Shown: piece by piece, positions 17,960 to 26,077 of the stretch | How positions within the stretch are numbered: position 1 is the stretch's first letter | Layout of the letters: every line of letters begins with the position of its first letter | NCBI RefSeq assembly: GCF_963877135.1 | Contig: NZ_CAWNSW010000004.1 | Span: forward strand, 26,551-90,550 | DNA: 64,000 nt | Direction of reading: 5' to 3' | Source: Stenomitos frigidus_A | GTDB taxonomy: Bacteria; Cyanobacteriota; Cyanobacteriia; Leptolyngbyales; Leptolyngbyaceae | Program-made: the position numbers and the translations under genes | Notes under the pieces: model-generated | The model's input: the letters and a program-made list of their open reading frames with translations, nothing else | Database searches by the model: none | Told to the model about the DNA's origin: nothing

Positions 17960-18430
17960 TCACGATCGCTTTTCTTCTGCCTCTAAGCCTCTCAAGAGAC
18001 GTTGATGTGCTGTGTGATACCGCTGCAGCCGCTCGATATCTTTGTTCGTTAACGCTGTCATACGGGTCAGCGTCATGTTGTCTTCCAGGTCGTAGCGCTT
18101 GACTCGCATTGCCAGGGGATTGGTCAGCACGCGATCGATAAACTCGTCGTAGCTCTCATCAGAACGCCGCGTGAGACAGTCCAAGGCTGCGATCGCCTCT
18201 GGGAGAAACCCTTCAGCCGCGAGTCGCTCTAGCGTCCAGTCAGAGTCTTCCACCACATCGTGAAGCACCGCTACAATCTGCTCTAAAGGTGTTTGCCCCC
18301 GTAACATCAGTCGAAGTGGATGCAAAATGTAGGGCGCATTGGCCTTATCTACTTGGTTCTGGTGTGCAGTAGCAGCGATCGCGACGGCACGCCCTAGCAG
18401 TGGGTTCAACGATGGTGGGCTCATCAGCAT
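17960..18430 (-). CDS. HD-domain hydrolase, RelA/SpoT hydrolase-like
   Basis: 156 residues. Small stand-alone HD protein: AVAIAATAHQNQVDK (first His), APYILHPLRLML (second His), VAVLHDVVEDSDWT (the HD pair) and VKRYDLEDNMTLTRM (the distal Asp). This arrangement is that of the (p)ppGpp hydrolase domain, as in small alarmone hydrolases (Mesh1 type). A synthetase domain is absent, so annotation as a pyrophosphokinase would be wrong. True substrate unproven. Confidence 0.82.
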   Translation of the reverse strand: MLMSPPSLNPLLGRAVAIAATAHQNQVDKANAPYILHPLRLMLRGQTPLEQIVAVLHDVVEDSDWTLERLAAEGFLPEAIAALDCLTRRSDESYDEFIDRVLTNPLAMRVKRYDLEDNMTLTRMTALTNKDIERLQRYHTAHQRLLRGLEAEEKRS

Positions 18431-18487
18431 TTCTTTCGCAGCGTTATGGTTCGGAGGCTAGCGCCAAGACTTAGCGTCTGTTACACC

Positions 18488-19543
18488 CTAGCTCGATTCC
18501 TGCCCAAAGAAGGATGGACGCTGGAGAACCATACCAATAACCCTAATAACTTTGCGACCGATCGCCCGCAGTAGTGGCGGCATCGTTGAGGTATCGCGAC
18601 CAAGAAAGCGTTTGGCTGGGCTACGCATCATCGGTTGCTGCTGGTGCAATTGGCCAATGAGTAGCGGCAGGTCTTGTTGCACTTCCGCCCAATAAAGCTT
18701 AGGAAACTGGGTGTAGTCAAAATTGCAATCGCGGAAGATACGCTCAATGCGGTGATAGCGATGCACTGACCAATCTCGTAGGATCGTCCATGAAGGGTGC
18801 AAATTCTCCGCCATGATCAGTGGATAGGCTTTTTGCCGTAACCCGGTGAGATAGCTATCGAGCAAAAACTCCATCATTTTTGTGTAGCTTGGGTTCTGCA
18901 GGGCAGTCTGCTGAATGATTTCTTCGCGTGTCACACCAAACTGGATGAGCACGTCTGCGGGAATGTAGCAAATACCGCGCTGAGCATCTTCTTGAATGTC
19001 ACGGAGGTTATTAAAAAACTGGTCTAAGGCACCAAAATAGCAGGCAGCTTGCCAGTAAGGTTGATCTAAGAATGGTAAGACTTGGAAATACGCGCCACCC
19101 AAATCTTTCAACATGACTTCATACTGCTCGAGCGTGTCAATGATGAGATCGTGCTCGTGATACCGTTCGATCGCTTTCAAGTAGCGGTTCCACGACCAAA
19201 TTGAGAGACGATCGACGGGGCTAGAGAAGGTGCCAAACCATAGGGTGCAAATCCGGTTCAGCACCTCTTGATATGCGCATCCCGGCTTGACCCGACCCCA
19301 AAGCAAGAGCCACTTCCAACTAGAGTAAAACTTGCGGAACTCAGAGCTGCTAGAATCAACCAGTTCATTCTCAGCGAGTCGATCAATCAGGCGAATCCAG
19401 CCAATGCGCTCAATCCAGGCTTCGCGCACACAAGGCTCTAACTCCATCACCCACGCCGCGTTATCTTCGTCTTTAAGCGAATCATCTGCGATCGCATCGT
19501 GTTCGGAAGAGCCCACCAATCCTGAAATTGTGCTGCCGTTCAT
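18488..19543 (-). CDS. Divergent squalene/phytoene synthase family protein
   Basis: 351 residues, all-helical. The second aspartate-rich motif is clear: FFNNLRDIQEDAQRGICYIP (Asp182...Asp186), which in CrtB/HpnD-type enzymes binds prenyl diphosphate through Mg2+. The first motif (DDxVD type) expected 120-140 residues earlier is not visible; the region holds ERYHEHDLIIDTLEQYE. It is therefore a paralogue of carotenoid or hopanoid synthases with uncertain catalysis. Not the main phytoene synthase. Confidence 0.7.
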   Translation of the reverse strand: MNGSTISGLVGSSEHDAIADDSLKDEDNAAWVMELEPCVREAWIERIGWIRLIDRLAENELVDSSSSEFRKFYSSWKWLLLWGRVKPGCAYQEVLNRICTLWFGTFSSPVDRLSIWSWNRYLKAIERYHEHDLIIDTLEQYEVMLKDLGGAYFQVLPFLDQPYWQAACYFGALDQFFNNLRDIQEDAQRGICYIPADVLIQFGVTREEIIQQTALQNPSYTKMMEFLLDSYLTGLRQKAYPLIMAENLHPSWTILRDWSVHRYHRIERIFRDCNFDYTQFPKLYWAEVQQDLPLLIGQLHQQQPMMRSPAKRFLGRDTSTMPPLLRAIGRKVIRVIGMVLQRPSFFGQESS

Positions 19544-19740
19544 ATCATTGTGCTAATCTTGACCTCACTCTAGAATTCCCAGCCGCCGCTAAAATTAACG
19601 TCGTGCTATTGAATACATTGATTAAATTCTGTACTGGAGTCGCTAGCGTTCTGAAGGCAACCGATCCCTTTTCCAGTCGAGTGGCCTTGCAAACCAATAA
19701 AAGCTTTAACAGCAGCATCGATCACCTCCGTTGGGCGACT

Positions 19741-19947
19741 GTGAAAACAACCAGTCTGCGTTGGGAAGCTGAACTCATGGAGCAGGTATTGGCAGCGCAC
19801 GAAGTACCAGCCCGCATTATCGATCTGGGTATCGAATCTTACATGGGGCAAGGCAGCCTGGCAGCGTTACAAGTGCATGCTGAGGATGAGCAATTTGCCA
19901 TCCAGTTGCTCAGTGTTATCAACGAGGCAACAGAAGCGTCTGAGTAA
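19741..19947 (+). CDS. DUF2007-like small protein
   Basis: About 68 residues from GTG 19741. The frame is open from 19528, but that would overlap the divergent gene, and only the part after VKTTSLRWEAELMEQVLAAH looks conserved. EAELMEQVLAAHEVPARIID...GSLAALQVHAEDEQFAIQLL fits the DUF2007 (putative signal-transducing) fold: a short alpha/beta domain with a helix after LL(E/Q). GTG at 19681 or ATG at 19777 are alternative starts. Confidence 0.6.
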   Translation: MKTTSLRWEAELMEQVLAAHEVPARIIDLGIESYMGQGSLAALQVHAEDEQFAIQLLSVINEATEASE

Positions 19948-20101
19948 CCTGCTATGATCAGTCGGAAACTAAATGTTTTTGATTGTTGTCTCAACGTTTA
20001 AAGTTTGAAAAATCAGGCTATCTGCTCGGCTTCTGATCGCATGTCTAGAGTTCTGGCTGAGGTATGGACAGGTAGCGAGTTAGTAAGGAACTACCGCGCT
20101 C

Positions 20102-21031
20102 ATGTCGTTATTTGATTGGTTTGCTAATCGGCAAAAAGCTGGTCCCATTAGCAAAGATCGGCAAGAACGGGAAATCGCAGATGGGCTTTGGGCCAAATGT
20201 GAAGCATGCAGCGTGCTCACTTACGCTAAAGATCTCCGAACGAACCAAATGGTTTGCTTAGAATGCAACCATCACATTCGGGTTTATAGCGACGAACGGA
20301 TTCAACAGCTTGTGGATGCTAATACATGGATTGCACTGGATGAAGGGCTCTCTGCAACTGATCCGCTGAAATTTCGCGATCGCAAACCCTACAGCGATCG
20401 TTTGCGCGAAACGCAAGACAAACTCAAGCTTTTGGATGCTGTGCAAACCGGGATTGGTCAACTAGATGAGTTGCCAGTGGCGCTCGGCGTCATGGATTTC
20501 CGGTTTATGGGTGGCAGTATGGGGTCTGTGGTTGGCGAGAAGCTGACCCGTATGATTGAACGTGCGACTCGTGAGCGTCTGTCAGTCATTATTGTTTGTG
20601 CTTCGGGCGGTGCCAGAATGCAGGAAGGCATGCTGAGCCTGATGCAAATGGCGAAAATTTCCGGCGCTCTGGAACGTCATCGAGAAGCTCGTTTACTTTA
20701 CATTCCTGTACTCACGCACCCGACGACAGGTGGTGTTACTGCAAGTTTCGCCATGCTGGGAGATATTATCTTGGCCGAACCCAAAGCAACGATCGGCTTC
20801 GCTGGGCGCAGAGTGGTCGAACAAACGCTGCGAGAAAAGCTGCCCGATGATTTTCAGACAGCCGAATATTTGCTGGAGCATGGATTCGTTGATGCGATCG
20901 TGCCTCGGACTCAGCTCAAGAAAACCCTGGCACAACTCATTCGCTTGCATCAACCCTCTGCCCCACTGGCTCACTTGCCCGCTCACCTGTCAGGCGTGCG
21001 ATCGCTCAGTGTGACTACTCCAGAGGTATGA
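20102..21031 (+). CDS. accD: Acetyl-CoA carboxylase carboxyltransferase subunit beta
   Basis: 309 residues. AccD with AccA transfers CO2 from carboxybiotin to acetyl-CoA in fatty-acid synthesis. The N-terminal zinc ribbon has Cys33, Cys36, Cys52 and Cys55 (LWAKCEACS...MVCLECNHH). The crotonase-like domain includes LGVMDFRFMGGSMGSVVGEKL, SGGARMQEGMLSLMQMAK and THPTTGGVTASFAMLGD. Length is standard. AccA is not nearby, as usual in cyanobacteria. Confidence 0.96.
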   Translation: MSLFDWFANRQKAGPISKDRQEREIADGLWAKCEACSVLTYAKDLRTNQMVCLECNHHIRVYSDERIQQLVDANTWIALDEGLSATDPLKFRDRKPYSDRLRETQDKLKLLDAVQTGIGQLDELPVALGVMDFRFMGGSMGSVVGEKLTRMIERATRERLSVIIVCASGGARMQEGMLSLMQMAKISGALERHREARLLYIPVLTHPTTGGVTASFAMLGDIILAEPKATIGFAGRRVVEQTLREKLPDDFQTAEYLLEHGFVDAIVPRTQLKKTLAQLIRLHQPSAPLAHLPAHLSGVRSLSVTTPEV

Positions 21032-21421
21032 GGGTTTGATTGAGAGCGAGCGAATGGTGTGAGTCGGTGCTTTTAGGCGCTGTAGACAAGCAGCAACAGC
21101 TGTCCACTCAAGCCATACGGTTGGGCGATCGCATGGGTTTGGAGCGATCCAGCAACAGCAGCACTTGTGAAGAACTTTGACCGTTCTATTGAGGGTACGC
21201 TTCGCCTGTACAATCAGAAAGGAATTCATTTTAAACCCCAGACTCGTCTGGCTTTGGCGGATGTGAAGGTAACGTTCTTCATTCCCTAGTGCTTGTGCTT
21301 TTAACACAGCTGGCTATTACCTGGAATACTGCTTTTAAGCAGGCTCTTAGGCATCCAGGTGGAAGTTGACTGAGTCCGGCGTCTTAATAACCCAAATACC
21401 TGAGCCACAGTAAGGAGAACC
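21032..21421. other. psbV upstream region
   Basis: These 390 bases lie between accD and psbV. No gene is supported. They should contain the psbV promoter; an AAGGAG site sits 5 bases before the psbV ATG. No clear regulatory motif was identified. Confidence 0.5.
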
Positions 21422-21913
21422 ATGCTTAAAAGGTACATTTGGCTTGTTGTAGCCACTGTATTCTTCGCTTTTCAAATGTTTGTCGGCAGCGTCTCAGCGG
21501 CTGAACTGGACCCAGCGACGCGTACGATTGCGCTTGATGATAACGGTGGAACCGTTGAGCTAAGCCTCAAACAAGTCAAAGAAGGCAAACGTCTGTTTCA
21601 ATATGCTTGTGCCCAATGCCATGCCGGTGGTGTCACCAAGACAGACCCAAACGTTGGTCTTGACCCAGAATCACTATCGCTGGCAACCCCACCCCGCAAT
21701 AGTGTCAATGCACTGGTGGATTATATGAAAGACCCCACTACCTACGATGGGGCCCAGTCCATTGCTGAAGTGCATCCTAGCCTTAAAAGTAAAGACAGTT
21801 TCCCCGAAATGCGTAACCTGACAGAAGATGATCTGGTTGCGATCGCGGGTCACATCTTGCTGCAACCCAAAGTGGTTGGCGATAAGTGGGGCGGCGGTAA
21901 GATTTATTATTAA
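21422..21913 (+). CDS. psbV: Photosystem II cytochrome c550
   Basis: 163 residues. Extrinsic lumenal subunit of PSII that stabilises the Mn4CaO5 cluster. Signal peptide residues 1-26 (cleavage after VSA, before AELDPATRTI). Heme attaches at Cys63-x-x-Cys66-His67 (YACAQCHAGG) and the second axial ligand is His118 in IAEVHPSL. NVGLDPESLSLATPPR and C-terminal GGGKIYY are characteristic. First gene of the cluster psbV-psbV2-petE-petJ; its own terminator follows. Confidence 0.97.
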   Translation: MLKRYIWLVVATVFFAFQMFVGSVSAAELDPATRTIALDDNGGTVELSLKQVKEGKRLFQYACAQCHAGGVTKTDPNVGLDPESLSLATPPRNSVNALVDYMKDPTTYDGAQSIAEVHPSLKSKDSFPEMRNLTEDDLVAIAGHILLQPKVVGDKWGGGKIYY

Positions 21914-21950
21914 GCACGTATCAAAGATCCACTGATCAATACTTGTGCTG

Positions 21951-22017
21951 AAAGCCTCTCATCGGCAAGCTATAGGCTTATAGAAGTTTACGGTTTGCCG
22001 ATGGGAGGCTTTAGTTT
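21951..22017 (+). terminator. Terminator of psbV
   Basis: An 18-bp stem (AAAGCCTCTCATCGGCAA at 21951-21968 with 21995-22012, one G-T pair) is followed by a T-rich stretch. It lies directly before psbV2, so it should limit read-through into that gene. Confidence 0.85.
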
Positions 22018-22038
22018 TGTTTGAGTGAGCTTTCAGCC

Positions 22039-22539
22039 ATGCAGCATCGCCTTTTAGGAATGCATTTGTTTCTACTCGCTCTTTTCGCTTCCTGTTTGCT
22101 AGCGATCGCGTCTCCAGCCTATGCAGCAGCGGATGCTTATGTCACTCGCTATCTGCATGTCGTTGAACCAGTCCCTCTGGTTTTGGATGAGCAAGGTCAC
22201 ACTCGGCTCTTTGCAGCAGAGGAAATGTCAACTGGCAAACAGTTGTTTGAACGTAACTGTCTTAATTGTCACGTCGGCGGGGCGACGCTGCCTGATCCAT
22301 CTGTGTCGCTTTCGTTGAAGGACTTGCAGAGCGCAACACCACGGCGCGATACCATCAGCAGTCTGGTTGCTTATCTTAGGCAACCCATGACCTATAGCGG
22401 TACTGAAGAGACCTTTTGGTGTCGTCAAGTGCCTGAAACCTGGTTGTCTCAAGCACAGGTTGAAAAGCTTGCTGGCTTTGTGCTGAGGGCGGCTCAAACA
22501 GCGCCGGGATGGGGCGGCGCACTGTTTCCAGATAAGTAG
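22039..22539 (+). CDS. psbV2: Cytochrome c550-like protein PsbV2
   Basis: 166 residues from ATG 22039 (an in-frame TTG at 22021 would add six). Signal peptide to about SPAYA. A PsbV paralogue: heme site Cys74-LN-Cys77-His78 and C-terminal GWGGALFP aligned to GGGKIYY of PsbV. In place of the PsbV axial His, the sequence reads TFWC (Cys128). This matches the known His/Cys heme coordination of Thermosynechococcus PsbV2. Physiological function of PsbV2 remains unclear. The gene sits between psbV and petE. Confidence 0.88.
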   Translation: MQHRLLGMHLFLLALFASCLLAIASPAYAAADAYVTRYLHVVEPVPLVLDEQGHTRLFAAEEMSTGKQLFERNCLNCHVGGATLPDPSVSLSLKDLQSATPRRDTISSLVAYLRQPMTYSGTEETFWCRQVPETWLSQAQVEKLAGFVLRAAQTAPGWGGALFPDK

Positions 22540-22662
22540 GCGATCGCTAATTGTCAAACTCTCGTAGCTTGCGCTGCATAACCGTTTGGATTCTTCGACG
22601 CGCTGTCGTAGATTTGGTTTAAGATCTAATTGTGTATATGCGCTTAAATCCCCAAGAGAGCT

Positions 22663-23082
22663 ATGAAATCAATCAATTCTGTGACGAAAAGCCTTTGCCT
22701 CAGCTTAATGGCTGCCTTGCTTGTTATTGGTAGCTTTTTCGTGTCTGTTGCTCCGGCTGCTGCCGAAACCGTTACTGTCAAAATGGGCGCTGATAATGGG
22801 CTGTTGGTGTTTCAGCCTGCTAACGTAACCGTTAAGCCAGGCGATACCGTGAAGTGGGTTGTCAATAAAGTGCCTCCTCACAACGTGATCTTCGATGACA
22901 AGGCGATCCCTGGCAACGATAAAGCGTTGGCTAAATCTCTTTCTCATCCTCAGCTCGAAATGTCTCCCGGCAAAGGTTACGAGTTGACGATCCCCAAAGA
23001 TCTTGCACCGGGTGAATACTCTTACTTCTGCGCCCCCCACCGGGGCGCTGGCATGATTGGTAAGGTGACTGTTGCAGGCTAA
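22663..23082 (+). CDS. petE: Plastocyanin
   Basis: 139-residue precursor. The lumenal blue copper protein carries electrons from cytochrome b6f to photosystem I. Signal peptide to PAAA (residue ~34). Type 1 copper ligands are His73 (VPPHNVIFD), Cys123 and His126 (YFCAPHRGAG) and Met131. The gene is followed by its own terminator and then by petJ, which encodes the iron-containing alternative carrier; in other cyanobacteria copper switches between the two. Confidence 0.97.
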   Translation: MKSINSVTKSLCLSLMAALLVIGSFFVSVAPAAAETVTVKMGADNGLLVFQPANVTVKPGDTVKWVVNKVPPHNVIFDDKAIPGNDKALAKSLSHPQLEMSPGKGYELTIPKDLAPGEYSYFCAPHRGAGMIGKVTVAG

Positions 23083-23092
23083 TTGACAAAAC

Positions 23093-23133
23093 AAATGGAA
23101 CTATCTCCCAGGAGTATAGATAGTTCCATTTTT
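23093..23133 (+). terminator. Rho-independent terminator of petE
   Basis: Perfect 14-bp stem AAATGGAACTATCT (23093-23106) with AGATAGTTCCATTT (23118-23131), then a run of T. Confidence 0.92.
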
Positions 23134-23333
23134 GTCATGTGATCTCTTCGCCCCGATCGCTGTTACTTTAGCGTTCTGTTCAGGTTTTTTGACGGTGTTT
23201 AAACGCTCTCAAAAATCTACTCCCAAAACACTCTTCGTCTATCCATTCAAAATTGATCGATTACCACGCTGGATCAGCTTCTTGCTGGTAACCTGAAATC
23301 TTTACAAAAACATATAGTCATAGGGGAAACCGT

Positions 23334-23666
23334 TTGAAGCGACTGTTGCTCATAGCCTTGCTAATGATCGGATTGTTTATGGGTCTGGCAGGCTCTCCGG
23401 CACAGGCAGGTAATTCTGCGAACGGTGCAAAACTCTTTAACGCCAATTGCGCCGCCTGCCATATGGGTGGCAACAATGTCATTCTTGCTAAAAAGACGCT
23501 TAAGAAAGAAGCGTTGGAGCAATACGGCATGGCTTCGATCGACGCAATTAAAAATCAGGTAACCAAGGGCAAAAACGCGATGCCTTCCTTTCGGGGACGC
23601 TTGAATAGTTTGCAGATTGAAGATGTCGCAACCTATGTTCTGGAACAGTCTCAAATGGGTTGGTAA
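23334..23666 (+). CDS. petJ: Cytochrome c6 (c553)
   Basis: 110-residue precursor of the lumenal heme carrier that replaces plastocyanin. The TTG start at 23334 is preceded by AGGGGAA at the right distance and gives a standard signal peptide (MKRLLLIALL...SPAQA). Heme site Cys39-AA-Cys42-His43, axial Met83 (KNAMPSFRGRL), and C-terminal YVLEQSQMGW. Followed by a strong terminator. Confidence 0.95.
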   Translation: MKRLLLIALLMIGLFMGLAGSPAQAGNSANGAKLFNANCAACHMGGNNVILAKKTLKKEALEQYGMASIDAIKNQVTKGKNAMPSFRGRLNSLQIEDVATYVLEQSQMGW

Positions 23667-23687
23667 GTCATTTAATTATTTCCCTGT

Positions 23688-23720
23688 AAGCCCTCTTTAA
23701 CGCAGTAGAGGGCTTTTTTT
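23688..23720 (+). terminator. Rho-independent terminator of petJ
   Basis: AAGCCCTCT (23688-23696) pairs with AGAGGGCTT (23707-23715), ending in seven T. Confidence 0.93.
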
Positions 23721-23803
23721 AGCAATCTATCTCTGGATCAACGTCTATTTGAAACGAAGTGTAGTATTCTCGCTTCTAGCTAGCTACAGAGAAGGAAAAA
23801 TTA

Positions 23804-24517
23804 GTGGTTCCTCTGCGTGACAATAATCCAACGACTATTACTCCAGTCGTAACCTATGCGTTAATCGCTGCGAATGTTCTGGTCTTTCTCTACGAATTGA
23901 CGTTATCACCACCCCAGCTTGAGCAGTTCTTTCGGGTTTGGGCCGTCGTTCCTAGAGAGTTGACTGCTAGTTTCTCCGGTCAACTATCAGCTCAGCCACT
24001 ACCAGAGTGGATTACCCTCTTTACGTCTCAATTTTTACACGGCGGTTTTTTACATGTCGCTGGTAATATGTTGTTTCTCTGGATCTTTGGCAACAATGTT
24101 GAAGACCGTTTGGGACATGTTAAGTATTTAATCTTTTACCTCGCCTGTGGCGCATTAGCAGCGCTAACACAATGGTTTTTCTCCTCCGGGTCAGCGATCC
24201 CATCGTTAGGTGCAAGTGGCGCGATCGCTGGCGTGATGGGGGCCTACATCTTGCGTTTCCCCAAAGCAGAAGTGCTAACCCTGATTCCTCTCGGCTTCTT
24301 CTTCTGGACGTTTCGAGTACCCGCTTTCGCTTTTTTGGGTTTTTGGTTTTTGCAGCAAGCACTTTATGGCTTAGCTAGCCTGGAAGCACCCATGAACATT
24401 GGCATGGAAAGCGGTGGTGTCGCCTATTGGGCACACGCAGGCGGTTTTGTTTTTGGTGCGGTGTTGGGTCCACTGCTGGGTCTCTTTTCAGATGATTCAA
24501 ACACGCAGACGTTTTAG
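23804..24517 (+). CDS. Rhomboid family intramembrane serine protease
   Basis: 237 residues with six or seven hydrophobic segments. Rhomboids cut transmembrane substrates within the bilayer. The oxyanion-loop residues FLHVAGNM (His84, Asn88), the nucleophile in GASGA (Ser138) and the base in WAHAGGF (His211) are all present, so an active protease is expected. GTG start with AGAAGGA upstream. Substrate unknown. Confidence 0.92.
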   Translation: MVPLRDNNPTTITPVVTYALIAANVLVFLYELTLSPPQLEQFFRVWAVVPRELTASFSGQLSAQPLPEWITLFTSQFLHGGFLHVAGNMLFLWIFGNNVEDRLGHVKYLIFYLACGALAALTQWFFSSGSAIPSLGASGAIAGVMGAYILRFPKAEVLTLIPLGFFFWTFRVPAFAFLGFWFLQQALYGLASLEAPMNIGMESGGVAYWAHAGGFVFGAVLGPLLGLFSDDSNTQTF

Positions 24518-24571
24518 AAGCGCGGTTAATCCGTAGGCTAAAATAAGCACGGTACTTGATGAGTCGCGACA

Positions 24572-24832
24572 ATGCCCCGGTTGAACCCTTTCACTCTCCA
24601 GATGGAAATCACCCGCATGTTTGAGCAGGGGCAGTCGTTTTTTGCCTCGCTAAAGGTGCAGGATTGGTTGAGGGAACGCAACGAAGAGCCCGACGCTTAT
24701 GACATCTTGTTTCATCAAAAGCCTGCACCTCCTGGCTCTGGACAGGTCATGACGGTTGAGATCGAGCTGCGTCGCAAAGATGGTCAGCCTGCTGATGCCT
24801 GGCTGCAAGAAGAAGCGAATCGCCACGCTTGA
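24572..24832 (+). CDS. Conserved hypothetical protein, 86 residues
   Basis: Not recognised as a named family. A short alpha/beta protein: a helical N-terminal half (FTLQMEITRMFEQGQSFFAS, LKVQDWLRERN) and a strand-rich part QVMTVEIELRRKDG. No export signal or metal site. It begins 54 bases after the rhomboid gene on the same strand and may be co-transcribed. Confidence 0.65.
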   Translation: MPRLNPFTLQMEITRMFEQGQSFFASLKVQDWLRERNEEPDAYDILFHQKPAPPGSGQVMTVEIELRRKDGQPADAWLQEEANRHA

Positions 24833-25238
24833 GGGACAGGCGTGGAAATAACGAACAGTCAATCACAAATTCTGGTCGGGGTATTGCATTGCACTGCCCC
24901 GACGCTCAAATCTATCTGTCCGGAAGTCCCTACACTTGAGTTGGTGTACTTGATTGCCGCAAAGTAAGCAATCTTAAGCCAGGGGTTGGAGCTCTTTTCC
25001 TTAGGATCGTTACATATAACGGGTTGGCTTTAGAGGGTAAAGCTTGCAAAAGCAGATGCTTATAATGCCCGCCAAACATAGTGCTGAGCAGTCAAGAGGC
25101 CAGTGGAACTGAGCGATCGAAATATCCCTAAAAGTAAACTTTTGTAAAGCCTCACTCAGCGATTTTTTCTTTACTCTTTCGCTCTGTCCCCCTGAGTCAG
25201 TAAACTACAGAGAGATATCTGCAGAGACAGCCATAATT
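24833..25238. other. apcD upstream region
   Basis: No gene found in 406 bases. GTCGGGG (24875-24881) pairs with CCCCGAC (24897-24903) around a 15-base loop, possibly ending the upstream unit, though no T-run follows. The rest should hold the apcD promoter. Confidence 0.45.
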
Positions 25239-25724
25239 ATGAGTGTAGTTAGCCAAGTCATCCTGCAAGCCGACGATGAACTGCGTTATCCCACCTTGGG
25301 CGAACTCCAGGGCTTGCAAGGCTTTTTTAAAACTGGCGAGCAGCGTACCCGTATCGCTGCCACGCTATCGGAAAATGAGAAAAAAATTGTTCAAGAAGCG
25401 AGTAAGCAGCTTTGGAAAAAACGCCCAGACTTTATCGCCCCGGGTGGCAATGCTTATGGCGATAAGCAGCGTGCCCTCTGTCTGCGTGACTACGGTTGGT
25501 ACCTGCGTCTGGTAACGTATGGCATTTTGGCTGGCGATAAGGATCCGATCGAAAAAATCGGTTTAATTGGTGCGCGCGAAATGTACAACGCTCTAGGCGT
25601 ACCGGTTCCTGGTATGGCAGAAGCCATTCGTTGCCTGAAAGTAGCCTCTCTAGGGTTGCTTTCGGCTGATGATGCGGCAGAAGCGTTGCCCTATTTTGAC
25701 TACATCATTCAAGCGATGTCTTGA
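25239..25724 (+). CDS. apcD: Allophycocyanin-B alpha subunit
   Basis: 161 residues. Core phycobilisome subunit that acts as a terminal emitter, passing energy mainly to photosystem I. The N-terminus MSVVSQVILQADDELRYPT distinguishes ApcD from ApcA. Phycocyanobilin attaches at Cys81 (RALCLRDYGWYLR). PGGNAYGDKQR and the C-terminal ALPYFDYIIQAMS are characteristic. As usual it is separate from the apcABC operon. Confidence 0.94.
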   Translation: MSVVSQVILQADDELRYPTLGELQGLQGFFKTGEQRTRIAATLSENEKKIVQEASKQLWKKRPDFIAPGGNAYGDKQRALCLRDYGWYLRLVTYGILAGDKDPIEKIGLIGAREMYNALGVPVPGMAEAIRCLKVASLGLLSADDAAEALPYFDYIIQAMS

Positions 25725-25757
25725 GTCAAGAGTAAGGATAGGTCATCCTAAATTGAT

Positions 25758-25824
25758 TTCCCCGTTGTTGGTGGAGGTGTCTGGCGATCGAACGTCGGGG
25801 CTATCATCAAAAACGGGGAATTTT
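25758..25824 (+). terminator. Possible terminator of apcD
   Basis: TTCCCCGTT (25758-25766) pairs with AACGGGGAA (25812-25820) around a long loop, followed by TTTT. Confidence 0.5.
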
Positions 25825-26077
25825 AGTGCGTTGGTTTCTTTACATGCCGTTGAAACGCAGTGAACATTTAGAATGAAGCCGTTGAGTTATTTCACCCTCT
25901 GCGGAATAATTCGGTTGCGACGGGTATTGATTACCAGGTTGTAAAATACTGGGCGGTCATTGAGTCGTTGGGTCGTTTCCTCACTGCAGCCCCATACCTG
26001 GTCGTGAGTCTATGCCAGCAGAGATAACGTTCTTGAAACAACCCGGTTCATCCTTCTAGTCCTCAGGAGAATTGCGC

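Noticed and set aside
17960..18430. (p)ppGpp synthetase
   Set aside because: Only the HD hydrolase part is present; there is no synthetase domain in the 156 residues.
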